Assembly (NCBI GenBank): GCA_002327335.1
Contig: DCVH01000055.1
Span: 1-5,469, forward strand
Reading direction: 5' to 3'
DNA: 5,469 nucleotides
DNA from: Patescibacteria group bacterium UBA2193
GTDB taxonomy: Bacteria > Patescibacteriota > Minisyncoccia > Moranbacterales > DUUL01
Shown piece after piece: positions 1-5,125 of the stretch. Position numbers and translations under genes: made by a program. The notes under the pieces were generated by a model, which did not search any database, was not told where the DNA came from, and saw only the letters and a list, made by a program, of their open reading frames with translations. How positions within the stretch are numbered: position 1 is the stretch's first letter; each line of letters opens with the position of its first letter.

Positions 1-2
1 AA

Positions 3-1562
3 AAACAATTTGCAAAGATTGATTGTTCGAGCCTTTTATTTTTTGGCTGCCTTTCTTTTCTTTTCGGAGTTTTTATTTTTACCTTTTTAAGCTTTGATGA
101 GGCAAGAATATTTTTTGTTGCGATGGTGTTTTTTGTGGTAATTTCATATCTCTTATTTTTTAAAAACAAAGGCATTTTGCTTTTGTTTTTTGTTATTTTA
201 TCTTTTTTCCTTGGAGTTTGGACGGTTGAGGGTGAAAAAGCTGGGATTAAAAAATCGATTGACCCTGGAAAACAAATTGGTTATTTTGTTATCACGGATT
301 TACCTGAAAGGAAAGAGGACTATCAAAAAATCGTGGGCTGTTTCCAGCAAGAAAAGGATTCCTTAAAAATTTTGAATTGTGCTGATAAAACTCTTATTTT
401 TGGTGCTTCTTCCGATGTTTTTGAGTTTGGCGATTCTTTCCGGGTGGAATGCCAGATGGCTTTGCCAGAAAATAAATATGAAAATTTTAATTATGTCAGA
501 TATCTTGCGAAGGATGATATCTATCAAATTTGTTCAAAGCCAAAATTCATTGAAAAAATTGGCGTTTTTGGGAGTCTGGAAAAGGCGGGGTTGCAACTTG
601 ATAAAGTGAGTTTGTTGAAGATTAAAGTTTTTAAAATTATCTATAATGTCCGAGAGAAGGTTGAGAAACAGATAAGGCGTGATTTCCCCGAGCCGGGAGC
701 AGCGTATTTATCAGGGCTTTTGCTGGGAGGGGCGGACCGACTCCCGGAGGAACTTTCAGAAAGTTTCAGAAAAACTGGAACAACGCATGCAGTGGCCGTT
801 TCCGGCTACAATATTACCATTATTGCTTCATTTTTGATGTGGCTTGGCATTATGATTGGTTTTTGGCGTCAAAAAGCTTTTTGGTTTGCTGTTGTTGGGA
901 TTGTGTTTTTTGTGTTTATGATCGGAGCACCGAGTTCAGCGATCAGGGCAGCAATCATGGGGGTTTTGGTGTTGTGGGCGGCTAAAAACGGAAAATTGGC
1001 TAATTCTTGGAGAGCGATTGTCATTGTTGCTTTTCTGATGGTGGCATTTTCCCCTTTTTCGTTGGTTTATGATGCTGGTTTTCAGCTTTCATTTTTGGCG
1101 ACAATTTCTTTGATTTTTCTATATACGCCACTTTCGGATAAATTTGAAATAACAAATGATTTTTTGGAGATAAAATCGATTTTGCTAATGACAATTGTGG
1201 CTCAATTGGGAGTTTTGGGGCTGATGATCTATGTTTTTAACAGTTTTTCCTTGATTTCTCTTTTGGCTAATTTAATCATTCTTCCTCTGATTCCGGTGAT
1301 TATGTTGGGAGGATTTCTGGTTGTAATTTTGGGTTTTTTTGTGCCTTTTTTGAGCGGGATGCTGGCAATGCCGGTTGAGCTATTGCTTAATTTTGAAATT
1401 AAAACAATTTCATTTCTAGCTAAATTTGAATGGGTCGATGTGAAGGTTGAAAATCTTTCGGTTTGGTGGCTGATTGGTTACTATGTATTTTTTATTGGCT
1501 TGGTCCTAAAATACAATTTTTCCTTAAATATCAAGAAAAAAGATGTAACGGAGATTTATTAA
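3..1562 (+). CDS. comEC: ComEC/Rec2-family DNA-uptake channel protein, 5'-truncated, no MBL domain
   Basis: Polytopic inner-membrane protein expected to carry single-stranded DNA into the cytoplasm during natural transformation. The frame is open, with no ATG, from position 3 to the ATG at 123. That upstream stretch encodes a hydrophobic segment (FLFGVFIFTFL) typical of the ComEC N-terminus, so the true start lies left of the window and the ATG at 123 is internal. Residues below count from that ATG. Two more N-terminal membrane helices lie at about 1-33. A soluble extracytoplasmic region at about 45-145 (DUF4131/OB-like, with the NFNYVRYL signature) has Cys73, 86, 110 and 137. The Competence domain core is at about 195-240 (LSGLLLGGADRLPEEL, then THAVAVSGYN with His222). 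Further helices include the family-typical DAGFQLSFLAT and NLIILPLIPVI. The protein ends about 15 residues after its last helix, so the C-terminal metallo-beta-lactamase domain of long ComEC proteins is absent. Family assignment is very secure; competence in this organism is inferred. Confidence 0.95.
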   Translation, partial: KQFAKIDCSSLLFFGCLSFLFGVFIFTFLSFDEARIFFVAMVFFVVISYLLFFKNKGILLLFFVILSFFLGVWTVEGEKAGIKKSIDPGKQIGYFVITDLPERKEDYQKIVGCFQQEKDSLKILNCADKTLIFGASSDVFEFGDSFRVECQMALPENKYENFNYVRYLAKDDIYQICSKPKFIEKIGVFGSLEKAGLQLDKVSLLKIKVFKIIYNVREKVEKQIRRDFPEPGAAYLSGLLLGGADRLPEELSESFRKTGTTHAVAVSGYNITIIASFLMWLGIMIGFWRQKAFWFAVVGIVFFVFMIGAPSSAIRAAIMGVLVLWAAKNGKLANSWRAIVIVAFLMVAFSPFSLVYDAGFQLSFLATISLIFLYTPLSDKFEITNDFLEIKSILLMTIVAQLGVLGLMIYVFNSFSLISLLANLIILPLIPVIMLGGFLVVILGFFVPFLSGMLAMPVELLLNFEIKTISFLAKFEWVDVKVENLSVWWLIGYYVFFIGLVLKYNFSLNIKKKDVTEIY

Positions 1563-1627
1563 AATATCGTCTTGTCACAAAAATTATAAAAGCAGAACTT
1601 GCACGTTTGAATAAAGAGCGTATTGTT

Positions 1628-1637
1628 CCCCCCCCCC
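1628..1637. repeat. 10-nt poly-C homopolymer tract
   Basis: Ten consecutive C residues stand out in an AT-rich window where C runs are otherwise short. The last five C residues form the outer end of the left arm of the inverted repeat at 1633-1701. Tracts like this slip during replication and are error-prone in sequencing, so the exact length may vary or be wrong. In the frame running through 1643-1750 the tract encodes consecutive prolines. Confidence 0.9.
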
Positions 1638-1701
1638 AAGAAATGTTTTTTCGCAACTGCCGTGTGAAACGAAAGGCCGGAGAAAAAATGTTTCTTGGGG
1701 G
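1633..1701. repeat. 20-bp inverted repeat, strong RNA hairpin with 29-nt loop
   Basis: The left arm (1633-1652) pairs with the right arm (1682-1701): C5/G5, then AAGAAA/TTTCTT, then TG opposite TG, then T6C/GA6. The TG/TG step is two mismatches in DNA but two G-U wobbles in RNA, so a transcript could form an unbroken 20-bp stem. The loop (1653-1681) contains a possible 3-bp GCC/GGC inner stem (1659-1661 with 1675-1677). An alternative TTTCG/CGAAA pairing (1649-1653 with 1670-1674) would compete with the main stem. No T-tract follows the right arm (the next bases are AAATG), so it is not a canonical rho-independent terminator. It could be a transcript-stabilising 3' structure for comEC, a short palindromic dispersed repeat, or part of a small RNA. 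The pairing is seen directly; its role is unknown. Confidence 0.8.
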
Positions 1702-1750
1702 AAATGAACCATATTGCTTGAAATGCGTAAGTTCTAAGATTAATAATTAA
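1643..1750 (+). CDS. Doubtful 35-aa Cys-containing small ORF
   Basis: ATG at 1643 to TAA at 1748-1750 gives a basic peptide with an N-terminal RNCRVKRKAGEK stretch and a later YCLKC motif, so three cysteines including one CxxC. The frame stays open upstream into comEC (an ATG at 1463 lies inside comEC in another frame), and codons from about 1563 on look moderately protein-like. No Shine-Dalgarno sequence precedes it, though none precedes the good genes here either. Against it: the start lies inside the left arm of a 20-bp hairpin, which would hinder initiation and by itself dictates much of the peptide; only three of the four expected zinc ligands are present; and no family is recognised. 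It could instead be a decayed remnant of a zinc-ribbon protein, or chance. Confidence 0.15.
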   Translation: MFFRNCRVKRKAGEKMFLGGNEPYCLKCVSSKINN

Positions 1751-1762
1751 CATTTAGCTAAT

Positions 1763-1789
1763 TTGCTCAAATAAAAAAACTGTGATAAT
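1763..1789 (+). promoter_or_regulatory. Candidate extended -10 promoter for the double-receiver/scpAB/dacA/mraY unit
   Basis: An extended -10 element, TGTGATAAT, occupies 1781-1789, with the hexamer GATAAT at 1784-1789 matching TATAAT at 5 of 6 positions. A weak -35, TTGCTC, lies at 1763-1768 with a short 15-bp spacer, acceptable for an extended -10 promoter. Transcription would start near 1796 and leave a leader of about 110 bases before the ATG at 1905. It is the best sigma70-like match in the gap and lies at the expected boundary of the operon. An alternative hexamer TAATAT (1786-1791) gives a 17-bp spacer. The whole segment is AT-rich, so chance matches are common. Confidence 0.4.
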
Positions 1790-1808
1790 ATGTTAAGTAA
1801 ATAAGGGC

Positions 1809-1835
1809 TTTTAGCTTTGCTGTTTAATGCTAAAA
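1809..1835 (+). repeat. 7-bp inverted repeat in the presumed 5' leader
   Basis: TTTTAGC at 1809-1815 pairs with GCTAAAA at 1829-1835 around a 13-base loop. The stem is AT-rich and weak and has no following T-tract, so it is not a terminator. TTTAGCT also occurs at 1753-1759 just upstream of the candidate -35, overlapping an 8-bp palindrome TTAGCTAA (1754-1761). The spaced copies could be protein-binding half-sites flanking the promoter, but AT-rich sequence produces such matches readily. Confidence 0.3.
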
Positions 1836-1904
1836 ATAACCACTTTCTTTTATTATTAATAAACTTGATTTTGTCGGTAGAGGCAATTTCGATCCCAATA
1901 AAAT

Positions 1905-2771
1905 ATGAAAAAAATTCTCATCGTCGAAGACGACCCAATGCTATCAGAAATATATCAAAAAAAGTTTTCACAAGATGGTTATTTTGAAGTTTTAACAGCT
2001 GTTTCAGGAAGTGAGGCAGAGGAAAAAACAAAAAAGAACAAACCCGATTTGGTTTTGCTTGATTTGGTTTTGCCAGAAAAAGATGGTTTTCAAATTTTGA
2101 AAGATCTCAGGGAGGACGCAAGTCTTAATGATGTGAAAATTGTAATTTTTTCAAACCTTTCTCAGGAAGAAGAACAACAGAAAGCAAAAACCCTTGGAGC
2201 GAATGGTTTTATTGCTAAATCTGATTTTACTCCTCAACAAATTGTTGTTGAAGTGAAGAAAATTCTTGGAGATAGTGAAGAAAATAATAAAGTCGAAACA
2301 GCTGATGTTGACCAAAAAGGTTTAATGGAAAAATCGACAACAAGCAATAGGAAAAAGAAAAATGGAGTCGTTAATGTCTCTGAGGAATTGGGATTTACTC
2401 CTAAAATTTTGATTGTTGAAGATGAGGAAGTGTTTTTGGAAGTTTTTGGAATAAAATTGAAGGATTCAGGATTTGAGATTGAAACGGCCTCAAATGGTGG
2501 ATGGGGGTTGAAAATGGCGGAAAAGAATAAATACGATGCAATTTTAGTGGATATCTTGATGCCGGTTTTGAACGGAGTTGATTTGATTAAAAAACTTCGC
2601 AAGAAAGGAGCAAATAAGGAAACGCCAGTGATTGTTTTGTCAGGATCAATCGATGAGCAATCGCAACGAGATGAGGTTTTGAAGGCTGGGGCGGTGGATG
2701 TTTTGATTAAAACTCGAGTGACACCGAGTGAGGTTGTGAGTTGTGTTAAAAGTCATATCAAGAAACAATAA
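1905..2771 (+). CDS. Tandem double-receiver (CheY-like REC-REC) response regulator without output domain
   Basis: Cytoplasmic phospho-signalling protein of 288 aa with two complete receiver domains. REC1 (about 1-122) has the acidic pair Asp9/Asp10, phosphoacceptor Asp53 (LVLLDLVLP), switch Ser83 and Lys105. A charged, flexible-looking linker (about 123-163) carries a basic RKKK patch. REC2 (about 166-288) has Glu172/Asp173, phosphoacceptor Asp216 (ILVDILMP), Ser246 and Lys269. All catalytic positions are intact in both, so both should accept phosphate. No DNA-binding, enzymatic or kinase domain is present and the protein ends with REC2, so it probably acts through protein contacts or in a phosphorelay. 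The ATG at 1905 begins the canonical KKILIVEDD strand, and no upstream start is needed. No Shine-Dalgarno sequence is within reach (AGAGG at 1879-1883 is too distant). Its stop abuts the scpA start exactly, implying co-transcription. Partner kinase and target are unknown. Confidence 0.93.
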   Translation: MKKILIVEDDPMLSEIYQKKFSQDGYFEVLTAVSGSEAEEKTKKNKPDLVLLDLVLPEKDGFQILKDLREDASLNDVKIVIFSNLSQEEEQQKAKTLGANGFIAKSDFTPQQIVVEVKKILGDSEENNKVETADVDQKGLMEKSTTSNRKKKNGVVNVSEELGFTPKILIVEDEEVFLEVFGIKLKDSGFEIETASNGGWGLKMAEKNKYDAILVDILMPVLNGVDLIKKLRKKGANKETPVIVLSGSIDEQSQRDEVLKAGAVDVLIKTRVTPSEVVSCVKSHIKKQ

Positions 2772-3488
2772 ATGTTGCAGGAATATAAAATAAAAACAGA
2801 ACAGTTCGAAGGACCACTGGATTTGCTATTGGAGCTGATCGAAAAGGAAAAGCTGGACATAACAAGACTTTCAATCGCCAAGGTGGCAGATGATTTTTTG
2901 AGTTTTATTGAAAATAATTCTAAGATAAATCTATCAAATCTGAGTGAATTTTTGTTGACGGCGTCGCAATTAATTTTGCTTAAGTCGAAAGCCCTTTTGC
3001 CTCTTTTTGAATTCACCAAAGAGGAAGAAGAAGAAATTTTGGATTTAGAAGAAAGACTTTTGGAGTACAAAAAATTCAAAGAAATTTCTGAAAAAATAAA
3101 ATCACTGTATGCTTCTTCTGAAAAATGTTTTTCTCGTAAAGAAGAAAAATTTGTTGATTTCAAAAAATTTGTTGACCCAAAATTAAACGGACAGGATTTA
3201 TTAAGGTTGTATAAAAATGTTATCGTTGAAATCCCTCAGGAAGAACAAATTGCTGAAAAAGTAATGGAAAGAGTTGTGAGTCTCGAGGAGAAAATGGTTG
3301 AATTGAGAGTGTCTTTAGAAAAAAGAATGAAAGTTGCTTTTACTGAGACAATAAAAAGTGCTTCCAATAAAATTGAAGTGATTGTCACTTTTTTGGCGAT
3401 GCTCGAGATGATCAAGCAGCGTTCTGTATCCGTTGAACAAGGAGAAATATTTGGCGATATTCTATTAACAGCAAGAAAAAATGTCTGA
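2772..3488 (+). CDS. scpA: Segregation and condensation protein A (kleisin subunit of SMC-ScpAB)
   Basis: Kleisin that bridges the SMC head domains and binds ScpB in the condensin complex that compacts and segregates the chromosome. At 238 aa it is close to the usual family length of about 240-260. The N-terminal domain has the hallmark FEGPLDLLLELIEKEKLDI (12-30) and continues with SEFLLTASQLILLKSKALLP (58-77). The middle part (80-190) is highly charged and helical. The C-terminal winged-helix region carries the expected VIVTFLAMLEMIKQ and a later GEIFGDILL (about 203-232). The ATG immediately follows the stop of the double-receiver gene with no spacer and no Shine-Dalgarno sequence, which suggests translational coupling or reinitiation. 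The 3' end overlaps scpB by 8 bp. The SMC gene is not in the window. Confidence 0.96.
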   Translation: MLQEYKIKTEQFEGPLDLLLELIEKEKLDITRLSIAKVADDFLSFIENNSKINLSNLSEFLLTASQLILLKSKALLPLFEFTKEEEEEILDLEERLLEYKKFKEISEKIKSLYASSEKCFSRKEEKFVDFKKFVDPKLNGQDLLRLYKNVIVEIPQEEQIAEKVMERVVSLEEKMVELRVSLEKRMKVAFTETIKSASNKIEVIVTFLAMLEMIKQRSVSVEQGEIFGDILLTARKNV

Positions 3489-4035
3489 TAAAAATATAAA
3501 GGGAGAAATTGAAGCGATTTTGTTTGCAGCTGGTGAGCCAGTTGATGTTGTTCAAATCGCAAAATTTTTTGGAATATCAAAAAAAGAAATGCAAGAAGAG
3601 CTGAATGGTTTAAGGGAGGAATATTCTTCGAAAAAATCAGGATTGACTATTGTGGAAAAAGGCGGAAAGGTACAACTTTCAAGCGCATCGGAATTTGGTG
3701 AAGTAATAATGAAATTTCTGAAAAAGGAAATTGGGGAAGAACTTTCGCCGGCGGCGTTGGAGGTTTTAGCGGTAGTGGCTTATCGCGGTCCTCTTACCAG
3801 AGCCCAGATTGAATATATCAGGGGAGTGAATTGCAGTTTCACTTTGAGGAATTTGGCGATGAGGGGGTTGGTTGAAAGAAAAGATAATCCCAATGACTCT
3901 CGTTCCTATTTGTATGAAATAAGTTTTGATTTTATGAATAGTCTTGGTCTTAAAAAGATTCAAGATTTGCCAGAATACGAAGAGTTAACTAATAAAATTG
4001 AGAAATTAGTCGATGAACCCAAGAACGAAAATTAA
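3481..4035 (+). CDS. scpB: Segregation and condensation protein B (SMC-ScpAB accessory subunit)
   Basis: Cytoplasmic dimer that binds the central part of ScpA and regulates the SMC ATPase. The 184 aa fit the family. It has two winged-helix domains: the first at about 5-80 (IKGEIEAILFAAGEPVDVVQIA), the second at about 85-160 with the diagnostic LSPAALEVLAVVAYRGPLTRAQIEYIRGVN spanning 88-117, then LAMRGLVERK and a YEISFDFMNSLGLKKIQDLPEY segment spanning 145-166. The start ATG lies inside the last codons of scpA (8-bp overlap ending in the TGA of scpA), the usual coupled arrangement that favours equal production of both subunits. A short charged tail follows the second domain. The last 23 bases overlap the next gene. 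Confidence 0.97.
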   Translation: MSDKNIKGEIEAILFAAGEPVDVVQIAKFFGISKKEMQEELNGLREEYSSKKSGLTIVEKGGKVQLSSASEFGEVIMKFLKKEIGEELSPAALEVLAVVAYRGPLTRAQIEYIRGVNCSFTLRNLAMRGLVERKDNPNDSRSYLYEISFDFMNSLGLKKIQDLPEYEELTNKIEKLVDEPKNEN

Positions 4036-5116
4036 TATAATCGGAATTATTTTTTCCGGCATTGTCCTGTGGTTTGGATATTCAATTCATTCTCATTTTT
4101 TTGATAATGAAAAAAAGGATAATTTGGCGGCGAATCAAGGCAGTCAAATAGTTCAGGTTGATGGCCAACAAATTAGTGTTAAAGGAGAATCTGATGAAGA
4201 AGAAAATACTGCAAAAGAAACGGAGAAAAAAAATGATTCATGCTCTGGTAGTATAATTTCAAGTGAACTTTTTATGGAAAATCCTGATGCTCCGAGAAAG
4301 GATGAAGAGTTTGGAAATCATTACGTGGGAGCTCGTTCGGCCGTAGCAATAGATTCTGATACCGGAACAATTCTTTTTGACCAAAATTCCAAGCAAAGAA
4401 TGGCAATCGCTTCTCTGACAAAAATGATGACCGCTGTTTTGGTTATGGAGAATATTGAGAATTTGGAAAAAGAAGTTATTGTTATTGATCAGGAAACACT
4501 CCAGACTGAAGGGACTGTGATTGGTTGTCCTCGAAGCGGTTATTGTATTTCAAATCGCTTGAGGGTCGGCGAAAAAATATCTGCTCGAAGTCTCCTGGAG
4601 GCCATGTTGATGAATAGTGCAAATGATGCGGCTGTTGCTCTTGGAAAACACATCGCTGGAAGCGAAAAAAACTTTGCGAAAATGATGAATGAAAAAGCAA
4701 AAGAGCTTGGTTTGCAAGACACAAACTTTTGCAATCCTTCGGGTCTTGACGAAGATGACAATCCAGGGGGATGTTATTCTACCGCCTATGACCTCGCGAG
4801 AATTTCTGCCTATTCCTTGAAATATGAGACAATTTGGAATATCATGCAGGGAGAGGAAAAAGATATTTATTCAGTTGATGGGCAAATTTCTCATCACATC
4901 ATCAATACCGATCTCTTAATCGATCAAATGCCAAATTGCATCGGAGGAAAAACCGGATTCACTTATGAGGCAGGGAAATCATTGATGACCGCTGCGCATC
5001 ATCCCTATGATAAAAATAAAAATGTTATTGCCGTGATTCTTGATGATAATCAACGATGGCAAGACATGAAAGACTTAATGGATTGGGTTTTTAGTGCTTA
5101 TGATTGGCCTAACTAA
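4013..5116 (+). CDS. Membrane-anchored D-alanyl-D-alanine carboxypeptidase (peptidase S11, PBP5-like)
   Basis: Penicillin-binding protein expected to remove the terminal D-Ala from peptidoglycan pentapeptides outside the cytoplasmic membrane. It has 367 aa. An uncleaved-looking signal anchor occupies about 7-28, and a charged linker of about 75 residues follows (30-103). The S11 catalytic domain (about 104-362) has all three active-site motifs: SxxK at Ser134-Lys137 (ASLTKMMTA), SxN at Ser202-Asn204 (NSANDAA) and KTG at 313-315. The C-terminal beta domain and amphipathic tail of E. coli PBP5 are lacking, so anchoring is N-terminal instead. Six cysteines occur (77, 172, 178, 240, 254, 309), two pairs in short inserts (CPRSGYC, and C240/C254 around NPSGLDEDDNPGG), suggesting disulfides. 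The ATG at 4013 is chosen because the next in-frame Met is residue 88, which would delete the anchor. It overlaps scpB by 23 bp and precedes mraY by 9 bp. The family is certain; the exact dac paralogue is not. Confidence 0.94.
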   Translation: MNPRTKINIIGIIFSGIVLWFGYSIHSHFFDNEKKDNLAANQGSQIVQVDGQQISVKGESDEEENTAKETEKKNDSCSGSIISSELFMENPDAPRKDEEFGNHYVGARSAVAIDSDTGTILFDQNSKQRMAIASLTKMMTAVLVMENIENLEKEVIVIDQETLQTEGTVIGCPRSGYCISNRLRVGEKISARSLLEAMLMNSANDAAVALGKHIAGSEKNFAKMMNEKAKELGLQDTNFCNPSGLDEDDNPGGCYSTAYDLARISAYSLKYETIWNIMQGEEKDIYSVDGQISHHIINTDLLIDQMPNCIGGKTGFTYEAGKSLMTAAHHPYDKNKNVIAVILDDNQRWQDMKDLMDWVFSAYDWPN

Positions 5117-5125
5117 ATATAAAAA

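Larger units (their letters stand above)
1563..1904. other. 342-base intergenic region between comEC and the double-receiver gene
   Basis: This is the only gap of more than 300 bases. From left to right it holds an AT-rich stretch (1563-1627), a 10-C run (1628-1637), a 20-bp inverted repeat (1633-1701), a possible 35-codon ORF (1643-1750), a candidate promoter (1763-1789) and an AT-rich presumed 5' leader of about 110 bases with a weak 7-bp hairpin (1809-1835). I see no tRNA, rRNA or convincing riboswitch, and no hairpin followed by a T-tract that would be a classical terminator for comEC. One forward frame stays open from inside comEC through 1750, but most of it lacks a plausible start. Confidence 0.7.

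Noticed and set aside
379..609. 76-codon forward ORF inside comEC
   Set aside because: It overlaps the extracytoplasmic domain of comEC in another frame and is not recognisable as a protein.
1463..1562. Start of a 95-codon ORF overlapping the comEC 3' end
   Set aside because: The first 100 bases are an out-of-frame shadow of comEC's last helix; only the part beyond 1562 could be independent and it is listed separately with low confidence.
1633..1701. Inverted repeat as the terminal repeats of a MITE or insertion sequence
   Set aside because: Only 29 bases separate the arms and no target-site duplication is visible in the flanks; a single copy in the window gives no support for mobility.
1682..1715. 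Hairpin as a rho-independent terminator of comEC
   Set aside because: The right arm is followed by AAATGAACC rather than a T-tract; on the opposite strand the bases after the G/C clamp are AACAATACG, also not a T-tract.
1559..1753. Antisense 64-codon ORF across the comEC downstream gap
   Set aside because: It is made largely by the inverted repeat and its flanks, ends within comEC, and shows no recognisable family or plausible start context.
3481..3488. Recoded TGA (glycine code, as in Gracilibacteria and SR1)
   Set aside because: TGA ends scpA at the expected family length and overlaps the scpB start in the standard way; no gene contains in-frame TGA codons.
2234..3580. Antisense ORFs opposite the double-receiver, scpA and scpB genes
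   Set aside because: They are Ser/Phe/Lys-rich mirror frames of strongly conserved sense genes with no family resemblance.
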